From Pagrus major (taxonomy: Eukaryota; Chordata; Actinopteri; Spariformes; Sparidae), in NCBI RefSeq assembly GCF_040436345.1, contig NC_133223.1, positions 11,141,613-11,205,612 on the forward strand: DNA of 64,000 bases, in the 5' to 3' direction. Below are positions 27,243 through 38,060 of this stretch, in pieces. A program made the position numbers and the translations under genes. Under the pieces are notes generated by a model. That model searched no databases. It was given only the letters and a program-made list of their open reading frames with translations, and was not told where the DNA came from. Position 1 is the first letter of the stretch; each line of letters starts with the position of its first letter.

Positions 27243-27386
27243 CCATGAGCACGAGGATACTTGTTGCCAATCTGCGTGAGGGCCAAGCTCTGATTGACAC
27301 CCATTGACCAGAGAGACTCGGGGAGGCAGGGAGAGAGGGAGAGGGCTTTTTGGAAGGCCTTGAGTATCACCATGATTGTCACTCAA
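27243..27386. other. Duplicated non-coding block, copy A
   Basis: Aligns with 29889-30019 in the same orientation. The best parts are TGATTGACACCCATTGACCA GAGA (27291-27314; one mismatch to the partner) and TTTGGAAGGCCTTGAGTATC ACCATGATTGTCACTCA. It also shares GAGCA(C/T)GA and TTGTTGCCAATCTG(C/T)G(T)GAGG. There is no conserved coding frame. See findings. Confidence 0.8.
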
Positions 27387-27465
27387 AGATTAGAAGTGGA
27401 GGAGAGAGGGCACGAAGGGGAGGTGAGGAGTAAAGCAGGAGAGAGAGGAAGGAGGGGAAAGGGTT
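27387..27465. repeat. Polypurine tract
   Basis: Almost uninterrupted G/A on the plus strand over some 75 bases, directly after the duplicated block at 27.3 kb. Such tracts can form triplex DNA; no function is implied. Confidence 0.6.
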
Positions 27466-28760
27466 CATGATAATCAAGATTCAAATGTGTTGCCTTAATT
27501 ATCCTGTTTCTCTTCTGATACTTTGCTTTTTCATTATTTATCCTTCAAAAATTCCAACCTTCTCCCTGGTGAATGATCATTTACACAAGTCAATAGAGCA
27601 CTAACCCTGAAAACAAGCAGCACGGTCAAACGTAATGATTTTCTCAGCTCTATACACTACAGGGGCAAATGTATATTTTATCCTCTCTAAGCTGCAGGAG
27701 AACCATTGATTAGTAATTGATACGATCATCTCTTTAGATCAACACAGATGCCTGTCTGCTTTATCAAAGAGATCCTCAACACTGATTGCGATTACCACAT
27801 GCTCTACGGCTCAATTGACTTTGAAGGAACAACTTAATATCTGCAAACCCGTGGCTCCTCCACTGCTCTGTGAGATGGCTTAGATCTATTTGGCGAAAGC
27901 ACCCAGGGAACTTATCACTCACCTGTCCAAAGCTAATTCCGCTTGGTGTCAAGCATGGAATTGGATTTAAGGACGGAGAAGTTGCACGGGTCCGTCTGCT
28001 GTCAGCAGGTCCCAGTGCCCCTCTCGTGTGTCACTTCAGCGCTGGGTGAACATGTTAAATTCCTAACAGGGTAAATCGTCCAACACAGGCCATCTGAGGC
28101 CCAGGGCAAATCTCTGATGACACCCTCTATTCCCGGTATACCCCGCTACTTTGGACCAGGATCCACGAGTATCTTTAAGCTGAAGCAGCACATTGTATAG
28201 GGAATAGGAAGCAAGAGAAGATCCTGCCCCTGTGACAGTGATGTCCTATTATCTGTCAGGCCCACACACACCTCCGTAAAGACAGAAACACCCTAATGTT
28301 TACACTGGAAAAACATTTTTTTGATCTGACATTAAATGATTGATACAAATCCTTAAAACAGGCAGCTCATGCTTAAAACCAGACAGCTTTGTATTCTCAG
28401 TGGCACCAGTTTGGTGTGTTTTACCATTCAGAAAGCAGTGGTTACTTCCACAGTAATTGCTGCGGTAACGGTGTTGTTTAGAGACCGGTAAGGGTCAAGG
28501 GTGAGAGATTACCCTGAAATATTTTCCCTGAGAAGACATGGCTGCCTCAGTCGTCAGCCTGGGCCTGCTCGCTGCTTAGCCTTGAGGCATTCAAATTGAC
28601 AGGTCTCATTATGTGTGAACTCCCAATATTCCCCTTCGGATTCCATGGCCTGTCAGTCTCCACCTGCCTGTCCATCTCACTGCTGCGTTGCCTCAGCACC
28701 CACTCAGTGACAACCACCATCTCCTCGCCAGCTTTTTAGGCCGGGAACGTGCTGGAGAGC

Positions 28761-28800
28761 ATGTGTGTGTGTGTGTGTGTGTGTGTCTGTGTCTGTGTGT
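28761..28800. repeat. (GT)n microsatellite
   Basis: Forty bases of TG/GT with two TCTG interruptions. Confidence 0.95.
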
Positions 28801-29002
28801 GGGTGTAGGCAGTGGCAGGCTTTATAGAAAGGGCCCAGCTATCTGCTGACAATCTGACAGGGGTCCTCTTGTAAACAAACTGCAACAACCAGTGTGATCT
28901 AACCTATAGCATTGTACTGCAAATTAGAAAGGGGGACTCACACATACTGTACACACATACAAGCTCCTACATATAAATAAATGCAGGTGCATACACGTAT
29001 AA

Positions 29003-29031
29003 GCACACACACACACACACACACACACACA
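29003..29031. repeat. (CA)n microsatellite
   Basis: About 14 CA units. Confidence 0.95.
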
Positions 29032-29888
29032 AGCATGATGGTACCTCAGCAGAATCTTAAGTACCTTATGCAAACTGTATGTTTGTTGCAGAGGCACAGG
29101 CAGAGCACTGATGAGTGGCTCATTATGGCAACACCAGCACTACACACTGGGTATCGCATAATCAAAGCCTGGGGGTACGTATTAATTATCCTTTTGAATA
29201 GTGATGAAATTTTAAAAAGCTTCTCCTTAAGGCTCACATCACGGATAGATGAAACAAAGCGCAGCACAGCTTGCGCGCCCAGGCTCACATGTGTTTTTAC
29301 ATCTGTTCAGGATATTTCAATTTGATGCTCAACAAGCTGAGACCGAGATTAAAGGATAATAATGTGTCATCCTCCACACAAGCATCTCCTCCAGAGCGAG
29401 TAATAGCACATCAGCAGGCAGGCAGGCGGGCGGGCGGCTCGACTTCTGGAGGAAAAGCTAGCTAACAGCCATCACAGGCGAAGTGGATCCAGTCACGCAT
29501 GTGTCTCCTGCTTGTCTCCAGTCAAGGTTGCTGAGGCACTGTCTCTCTCCTTCCCCTCACACGTACCAGTTGACTGGGAAGAGAGAATACGGGGGGTAGA
29601 GCAGAGAGGGGAGGGATGGGGGAGTTGTATTGAGATTTGCTTGAAAGAAATATTTATGAGCTGATTTTTTTTAAAGAAAGCGTTGTCTTTAATGAACATG
29701 TTTAAAGATTGTTTCACCATCTATAATTTATGTGGTAGGGCTTCGTCGGGGAAAAAGGGCTAGTTTCGGTTTGTACGGTGAATCCCTGATCGTGATGGTA
29801 AAGAGCAGCATGAGCATCTGCTTTGTCGGAGTGGTATGACTGCTTGACACCGCTGTGGCGTGCAGAGGGACTCATGGGATATGGAGGC

Positions 29889-30019
29889 ATTGTGAGCATG
29901 AACATATTGGTTGCCAAATTGTGCGAGGAGCCGCTGATTGACACTCATTGACCAGAGAAGGAAAATGATGGAGGGAAAAGGTTTGGAAGGCCTTGAATAT
30001 CAGCATGACTGTCACTCAG
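29889..30019. other. Duplicated non-coding block, copy B
   Basis: Partner of 27243-27386, about 2.64 kb away. It contains TGATTGACACTCATTGACCA GAGA (29935-29958) and GTTTGGAAGGCCTTGAATAT CAGCATGACTGTCACTCA. Confidence 0.8.
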
Positions 30020-30156
30020 AGAAGAAAAAGGCAGCGATGGGAAGGTGAGGAAGAAAACAGATGTGTTGTCCTGGTAGAAGGTAGGTGATTCTGTTTAAGG
30101 TGGTAACTGTATTCTTTTCTCTCTATCCTGAGGCTTTACACAACTGCTCCTTTTGT

Positions 30157-30332
30157 TTTGGCCGTTCCTGCTTTATTTGATAGTGATAGACAGGCAGGAG
30201 AGAGAGGGGACACTATGCAGCGAAGGGCCCGACTGGATTTGAACGCAGGCCACCGTGTTTGGGTTAAGGTGGTAAGAACTCAGCCTTGACACGTGGTACG
30301 TGCTCTACCAGGTGAGCTACCAGAGCGCCCCA
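30157..30332 (-). mobile_element. tRNA-derived SINE
   Basis: On the minus strand it starts GGGGCGCTCTGGTAGCTCAC. An A-box is at 30319-30309 (TAGCTCACCTG) and a B-box-like GCGTTCAAATCC at 30246-30235. The body CCCTTCGCTGCATAGTGTCC and the CTCTCTCTCCTGCCTGTC run follow, with an AATAAAGC-type tail near 30175. This is the layout of a widespread teleost SINE with a polymerase III internal promoter. It is not a working tRNA gene, because no acceptor-stem pairing at the 3' side is present. Confidence 0.88.
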
Positions 30333-31474
30333 ATGAACTGATCCTTTAAATATCCAACTTTCTTTTATAGTGTAAAATCACATCAATAAATGAGATGAAC
30401 CATGACATCAGGCATCACAGAAAAGCCAGGTAAGTTTTCTTTTTTGCTTTGTTATCAGGAAATATATATGCAGTACTAAGGTCTTATTTGTAAGAATAGC
30501 TGATTTTTGAGTCTCGTGCTCAACTTGTCAAATACTGACACTTTGGGATGGTAGGTCGAGAGGTGGGGGTGAGGCTCAGATACCAACTTTTCTTACAAGT
30601 TGGACCTTAATACTAACTTATTGATTATCAATTAATAGTATCCCTTTTTAAAAATCACTTCTTTAATTGGGGAACATTCTTAACATTGTTTGTTGAGTCT
30701 CTAAAGAGACAGATTAAAGACATGTGTCCTGACTTTTAGTTTTGGCTCAAGCTCCAAAAACATGTAAACTTATATTTCCCATAATGCAACCCATATCATG
30801 ATTTTGTGTGACCCTTCCTGCCTGATAGGTGCTGATTTCAGACTTAAAAAAGCTCCCTAAAGAGTTGCATATAGAGCTGCTGTCACAGACTGAATAATGC
30901 TCCTAATGACAAGTGACCAGTTAATTAGATGCACCTGTACAGTCTAATTCAAACCCCAGGGGCAGCTACTTGTGCCCGAGGGGGAGGCTACCTCTTAAGT
31001 TGATCCAGGGGATCCATGTAAGGGTCGTGTAAAAGCTCAATAAATTTGGGGAAACAGGAATCACAATTTGATCTCAAAATATATTAAAATTGTCGTATTT
31101 AGTTCTCTGTAACACCTGAACACCACAGCTGTGATGGAATGTAGGCCTAGGTGACAACTAATGACAGCATTAGTTAGCTAGTGGGTCGAGAAGTTAAAAC
31201 TGTGAGCTAAAGAATCAAATTAACAACAGCTGAATGTTTAGCTGAGTAATGGATAAAGATATATAGCTTAAAGTAATAATACTTTGGCAATCAAACCAAC
31301 GCTGTATGACAGTATGACAAAGTTACTGTAAGAATAACACATTTTATATAATTGATAGTTTTGTTAAATATCATCCATATAGACTAAATTAAATTCAAAC
31401 GAACACATTTGGAACATGGTGGTCCCCAGTGTTTGGGGTAAGGTGTCATCAGTGAAGGTAATGTTTTCACCTGT
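30333..31474. other. Gene desert, nothing recognised
   Basis: Non-coding, no bounded repeat. Confidence 0.4.
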
Positions 31475-31763
31475 GTCCATCAACCAGACTACACAAAAAT
31501 TTCTACACTGAATTTCCACAAAACTTGGATGGAGGATGGGTCTCAGCCCAGAATAGACCTCATTCATGTTTGGTGAGGATCTGGACAAAGGGACAAATAA
31601 AGATTTTTTTTCACTTGCTCTTGCATTGTGAGATAGGGTGTTTTAGACATTTTTGTTAATTTTTCAGGACAGGATCTATGACTAAGTACAGCTTGATGCA
31701 GATAAAGGGTACTGTTGGGCCTTGGTGGAGGTAAGCACTCTATTAGGTGCCATTCTAGTTTAG
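31475..31763 (+). repeat. Dispersed repeat, LINE/SINE-tail type, copy 2
   Basis: Carries AATTTCCACAAAACTTGGAT, GGAGGATGGGTCTCAGCCCA, a TTTTTTTTCACTTGCTCTTG block and ends TTGGGCCTTGGTGGAGGTAA GCACTCTA..GTGCCATTCTAGTT, parallel to 3236-3465 and more complete in the middle. Confidence 0.75.
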
Positions 31764-33900
31764 TTACGTTTTCCAATAATGAAAAAAAATATTCTTAAAG
31801 TACTCTTTTTGTTTGAGTTGCCATTAATTGCATGTTTGTTGCGACATGATTTACTGTAGGCCAAACGAGCCCGAGTTTTATTACTTTCACAGCCATTTGT
31901 TTGTGATGGGGATTCATTAAATCTTATTAGGGGCCCGGTGAGAGGTTTTATATCAGGTATAGAAATGGAGGTGGCTCTCAATATGCAACGATTGGTAATC
32001 AATGTTTGTGATTACTAACCAATGAAGGGCTGTGATGACGAAGCATGACGAAGGCAGTACAGAGCAAACAGGCTGGTTGCTTTGTGAGCCAGAGTTTTTT
32101 CCCTAAAGCAGGAAATATGAAAGTATTTTTGCAGTCTAACAATATGAAAAGTCAAGGAGCCAGCCTTCATGACAACATGCATCAGACCTCCTTTGGTTCA
32201 GTAGAGCAGCATTTGTCTAGATGTCTCCTTCTATGACCAGAGTGGATGATCTAATCGCCTGCTGCTGCTGCTAGATACACCCTCAGTGATGACAGCATGG
32301 GTGAGCAGGTGAGGTCACAGCCAATTGTCACTAATAGGAGTGAGATGAGCCGCGGCACTAGCAACTGTGTAAAAACTCTAACCTTATTATTTACAAAGCT
32401 GCACCTCGAACCTTATCAGTCTCAAACGGAAGTTTGCCTTCAGCGCACACGGCTGAGCAGAGATTATCGCAGTCAAAAAAAGAAGAGAGGGGAAAACAAG
32501 CTATACTGTAGCTGTCAAAATTTCATCCTGTCTGAATTTCTCCTTTACAAGTGCCTCAGTATATGTAAACACAAGCACACCCACACAAAGACACACACAC
32601 AAATACACAGCCAGTGAAAAGTACACGCCTATGCACACACACGCTGCAATTCTTCCAGTCAAGGATGTTGGAAAACCTGTCAGACTTTCACAAAGAAAAG
32701 CAAATTTATTTATTTATTTGAGTTCAGAGTAATTACAGGCATTACCGTGGTGCTTGGCTGTGACATCTCTTTATAAAATCAGGTTCACGGTGCGCCAAGT
32801 AGAGACGTGCCAGGGAGGAAATGTGACTCTTTTCCTCTTTTAATCTCTAATCAAATTAAATAGGTGAACACTTTTTTCCTGCTCGTGCTCTCTCTCTCTC
32901 TCTCTCTTTCTCTGTCTCCCCCTCCCATCACATGAGAAGGGAGTGGATAAGCTTTGCCTGAAACTGCCAAGTGTACATCTAGATACCATGAAAAATTCTG
33001 CCTGTCAGCACTTCCATAATTTTTGGTCCTGAGGAATTTTTCAATATGACTGCGTGAGTACACACAGCGGCAGCTCAAGGAAAACACCAGAGCCAAGAAT
33101 CCAATTGAAGGTATTTGTTTCCATTTCCGGCTATTTGGCAAAGATGAGACTAGATAAATATGTTATTCATTCCTGCCGAACACAGTGGCTTCTGTGGAAA
33201 CATGTTACTCTTGCCTCTTTTCTTTGACTCTAAATAATTGAACAGAGAGAGAGGAAGGCCTCGGCAGGGTTCATATTGAGTTTTTACTGACTTTCCCCAC
33301 ATCTGTTCCTACTGGCTGCCTTACACACACGTATAAAGATCCACGCTCACACAGATCAGATGACAACACGGCTGTCTGAAAATCCGAGGCTTTGAGCTTT
33401 TGACAAAATAAGCGAGATGAAGACGAGCGCAGGTACAACGTGGTCAGACTCCGCTGGGTTTGCACATGCTTACACTCCTCCTTTAGTACGAGCACCACCA
33501 GGCGCCCCAGGGCCCTGACAGGAAAGATATGACATTTAAAAAAAAAAAATACTAGAAGGGGGGGAATGAAAACAACTTCCCCCCACGAAGAAAAAAACAC
33601 AAGCCTTGTGTTTTACATCTCTCTCACAACGACAGCTTCAGGGACAGTTTATGTGCGAGAGACAAAGACACTTTGACACTGTCAGCTTCTGTCACCGACG
33701 CTACCAATGGTTGCTGGCGAGGAGTAGCTACAGCAAAGCGGCCTGCTCCTCTTGTGTTGATCTGCGTGTGTGTGTGAGAGAGACACTGTGAGATGGCTGG
33801 GTCTTTTGTGTGTGACTTGATGTCTAGAGGCCTTTATGATAATGAACGGCAGGTCTTCCCCCACTAAAACATATCAATAAATAAAACATAGGAACTCCTC
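31764..33900. other. Gene desert, nothing recognised
   Basis: CA-rich stretch near 32570-32640 and a (TC)n run at 32888-32910. No exon is supported. Confidence 0.4.
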
Positions 33901-34260
33901 CATTGTGGTTGATTCACGCACGGGAAGAGGCGCAGGCCCCCTTTTAGCTCGCTGCCACTTTAAGGGAGCGTAGCTTAGCTGTGATACAAATACACCATCA
34001 TAAACACTTAAGATGAACAATCCACCTGAGACCGAGAAAGCAGCCCTTTTATCCATGGAGAAGGAGAACTATTACCAGCTGCAGCTTCCGGTTTCCATCG
34101 AATAAACAGTTCGTAAAGACGTCAGCGAGGCGTCCAACACTCACGCCTTACAGAGAGCTGCTCTCCAAACTCATATTTAGAGGACCTAACTTATTAATCA
34201 GGCAGCTGTTTGCTGTAGCTCTTCGGAGAAATGCAGAAGAAGAGGTACAGTAATAACTCA
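33901..34260. promoter_or_regulatory. Possible orphan promoter-like segment
   Basis: Locally CpG-containing sequence with an ETS-type CTTCCGG (34085-34091) and a CRE-like GACGTCA (34118-34124), unusual in this AT-rich desert. Orientation and target are unknown. Confidence 0.25.
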
Positions 34261-37200
34261 GCGTGGGTGTGTATGTGTGTATGAGGGGGAAATATATTGT
34301 TATTTTAATCTAAATTAGTAATACAGTCAGAAAACTAAATTGGGAAATTTGTTGGACCTTAAAAAAAGTGATGTGTGTAATGATTAAACAAAGCATTTAT
34401 GAGGATATAAAATGGAGCTGACAAGAAGAGTTAACACAATCAGAACCCATTATAAATCACTGGCTACATGAAACAACATTTTCTAAATTACTCCCCACAA
34501 TGGTGCGCGCAGAGGACCAGACAGATTCCCCTTTGTGTCGTAGTGATCTCGGCAAAAGTCTTTGTTTCTTTGTGTTTTTCTGCTCTGACTGCAGAGGTCA
34601 CGTTGTGGGTCGTACCCCCAGGTTTGAGGTTCGCTCTCAGGTGCTGTCTGCCGTCCAGGCTGAGCTCACCCCCAGCCATCCTCAGGCTCCAGCTGCTCTT
34701 CAAACACTACTTGAAACAAACAAAAAAAATTGAGGGGGGGGGGATATTAAACATTGATTAGCAAGAAAACATTGGCAGATGTTTATTTCCGGAGGCAGAC
34801 TAAATATAAAAGGTGAGAAGAATTTAGCAAACTGGAGAACAATATCTAAATGAGCAGCTCAACATTTTTTGATTTTAAAACATAGACAACATATTAGTGG
34901 ACAAATGATGTAAAATTGTGGTATTAAACTTATTGACCCATCAACACTATAAATAGAAAATTACCTGTGTGTCAGTGGAAATCTGTTACTCTGGTACAGT
35001 ATCTACCAGATCAGAGAACAATGCTGCCCTCAAAAAAACTTTTCAGGGAATAGACTTAAATATCAGGAGTTCACATAGAAAATGTCATGCTTATTAAAAC
35101 CGGACTGCGACATACTGAAGCCATAAATCACAAAATGTTTTCACCTTTTTTAAAAAAATTTTTACAGTCCAACATTTCCTCTTGTTCTATGTTCATTCAT
35201 CAGTTATAATCACAGGGGCCTAAACTTGTTTAAGTGTCACAACTAGATGTCAGAAGACACAAAATTCACCATGTAGTTTATATATCATGCACTCTATACC
35301 AAACACTGGGTGTTGAACATAGCTTATTTGGGCTGTAGTCTTTTGTGGTGATGCTTGTCATCATAGTCATACTGCCCTCCATTGGTTAAAACTCATACTA
35401 CAACAACTGTGCTGAGGGTAGAGTCAGTATTGATATTCCAATTTGACTAATAGCTGTTAGAGACAGGTGTGATCAAATTATTGACAACAGGGAAAGACTT
35501 CATTATAATGATGGACAGCATTTTATTTTAAAGATCTGCTGATCATTACAAGGTCCAACTTCCAGCACCTCGTTCCCAAAGTATTACTCATGTTTGAGGA
35601 AGGTTTCTGTCCAAGCTTTTCTGCTCTCTTCTTCTCATCTGTACTGTTTTACTTCACGTTTTCTATCCAAGCTCACGGTCTGAGATAATGACAGCTACGC
35701 AATTAATGAGTTAACATTAGATGTGGCTTACATATCAAAATGCAGTTTCATACTGTTTGCCAATATCGATGAAGTTCAGTTCGTAAAACAGCGGATGGTG
35801 GTTCGCTGCAACCCCTTAGGCCAATGCATAGCTGAATGTAGTCATCGCTGAAACATCAGTTTCAATAAATATAAGTACTGTCCACCCTTCTCCTCTATCT
35901 CATAACGTGTGGAAAAACAATGATCGCATTTCTGCTGAAACTTGTTGCATTGCACAGATGGCTGTGGTTAGGAATGAGTTTTTAATAAATGATATATTCC
36001 AGCTTGTACTCTTCTAACAGTCTGCCTAAGTGTTTTGGCTCCTAAGAAGGGTGATCAAAAAGAAAGGGGAGTCACTCACTAAGGTTTGTCAAATATTATT
36101 TTGATGGAAGGAAAAAACTGATACACTAGTAACCTTTTTTGTACTTTCTTTTATTGGTCCTCATTATGTTATCTTCTTCATCATTTTACCTAGTGTGTAT
36201 TATGAAGAGAAAAGAGGAGAACAGAGGACAAGTTGTTACTTTCTTATCTGTTTTATCTTAACTATATTTATTCTATTTTAAAACGCAGCACTATGAGCAC
36301 TTACTAAAGTAGGTACAAAAACATATTGAAAAGCTGCATGGCTCTTAAGAGTATAAGGAAAGCAGTGTTTTCCCAATATCTCCCCATCATTGTCATAAAT
36401 GCTCCTTAGACTTAAGTTGCACTCACGGCAGAAGAGCTACTGCGCTGTGTCGTGTGGGTGCTTCCCACATGAGTCAGTGATTCTGTTGAATTGCTTTTAA
36501 GAGCACATCTATGACATGACTGAGCTGTCTCACAGACTAGAAGTGCACGTCTTTTTAATACCTGATTAGACCTCTTCTCTCGACTGTGTGGGAATGTGCA
36601 GACTGTTAGCTTTGATGCACCTGTTTGGACAGCTCAGCTTACACCGTTATCATCCTGATGGTACCTGTAGTTTGATGATTTTACACCTCGAGCACAGCTC
36701 CGCCCAGCTTCAACCTGAGCTAGAGTGTAATCAGCAAGCATAAGTGAAAACACCTGTGAAGAAGAGAGCATACACATACAAATGCACATGTACAACCAGG
36801 TAACAAGTGAAGGGCTGAAACTTCTTCACCAACTGTAACATGCATCTTTGATAGAGTGAGACTTCTCATTTTCTTGTCACCGGAGACAAATGTGTGAGTT
36901 TATGAAAGGATGTGTTTTAATAGCTTGTGATCGGAGCTACATACAGTAAAGCTGTATGTACTGTAAGGCCTGGCCTCTAATAATTAGAATTATCCCTCAG
37001 GGCTTCTGTCAAGTGGCAACGCCCTCTTTTGCAGCAGTTTGTAGTGAGGTTTATGGGAAATGTGGTGCTGATTTAATAGTGCATCTGGCATGAGAGAGAG
37101 GCAGTCATATAGACCATACAGTAGTTTAATTTGTTAATGGTTATTATGCCATACAATTTATTTTAAAATGATGTATTGATGTGTAAAATAAAAGAATCAT

Positions 37201-37274
37201 GTCACATGCTGTTTAATGCCTTTAACTGACATGATTCAACCCCTCAGACATACAGCACACGTGCACACATTAGC
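34261..37274. other. Gene desert, nothing firmly recognised
   Basis: A GC-richer patch at 34590-34720 follows an acceptor-like TCTGACTGCAG but lacks a protein match or donor. The rest is AT-rich and featureless. Confidence 0.4.
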
Positions 37275-37440
37275 AGGGTTGGTGTACTTTTAAAATGTAT
37301 TCAGATACAGTAACTAATTAAAAGACCACTCACTCAAGACCAGAGTGATGTTGTGTGAGACTGTAATCTAATTACATCTTTTTTTTCGGTAACTTTACCA
37401 GAATACAGTTACCTTTTTGTTGTATCCTCATTACATAAAA
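37275..37440. repeat. Possible hAT-type element fragment
   Basis: GCAGGGTTGGTGTACTTTTA AAATGTATTCAGATACAGTA followed by TGTAATCTAATTACATC and ACAGTTACCTTTTTGTTGTA is typical of a degraded hAT terminus with TGTAATTACA-like repeats. The far end was not found. Confidence 0.4.
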
Positions 37441-37619
37441 ATGCAAATTAACAGAACAATATGAAACTTTGCTCGGACGAACAAATGTATAACTCAACAC
37501 TACATCTACTATGGCTGATGTATGGCAGTCAAAGCTTCAGGTAGATACTCGAGTATTCTTACCGGTGTATATACAGTAGGTCACTTTATCCTGCTCCAAC
37601 CCAGTATCACGACAGCTAG

Positions 37620-38060
37620 TGAAAGAGTGACAACATTTAACCTATAGGATTTGTGTACATGGGCAGGAATTGTCCATTTTTTTGGTGACATGCAGCACAA
37701 CTTTAAAATGGAAGATTTGGGTTCATGTACACGAATCCTAAAGAAAGAAAGATGTCAGTATTTGATGATCTGATTTGTATTAACATATACCTGAAATCAC
37801 GATCTTTCCCTAACCAAAGTGGAGGAACTAATAATATTGTAACTAGCCTTAACCAAAGTGCTTTTATTGCTTAAACCTAATCACAGACTTGATGCAAATG
37901 CAGTTCTGTCCTTCCACCATCCATCCTGCCCACCTCCCTCTGATTCCATCAATGTAGTGTTTTATTCAGAAACATGATGCAGGCACTAAAGATATTTGTG
38001 CTGAGAGTCACGAAAACAATTTATAATTCATGTCCATGTACACTAATTCTGTAGATTACA
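37620..38060. repeat. Decayed dispersed repeat, copy 2, with repeated motif
   Basis: Reverse-orientation stretch related to 6560-6830. It also contains three spaced variants of a TGTACA(C/T)-containing motif (TTTGTGTACATGGGCAGGAA, TTCATGTACACGAATCCT, CATGTCCATGTACACTAATT), partly inverted. The boundaries are unclear. Confidence 0.35.

Larger units (their letters stand above)
26750..28740. promoter_or_regulatory. Candidate conserved non-coding region around duplicated block A
   Basis: Balanced, repeat-poor sequence that includes the duplicated block at 27243. The stretch 27890-28160 also has the look of conserved non-coding DNA. No exon was found. Confidence 0.3.

Noticed and set aside
30230..30332. 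tRNA gene on the minus strand
   Set aside because: A- and B-box-like motifs are present, but the body and AATAAAG-type tail are those of a tRNA-derived SINE.
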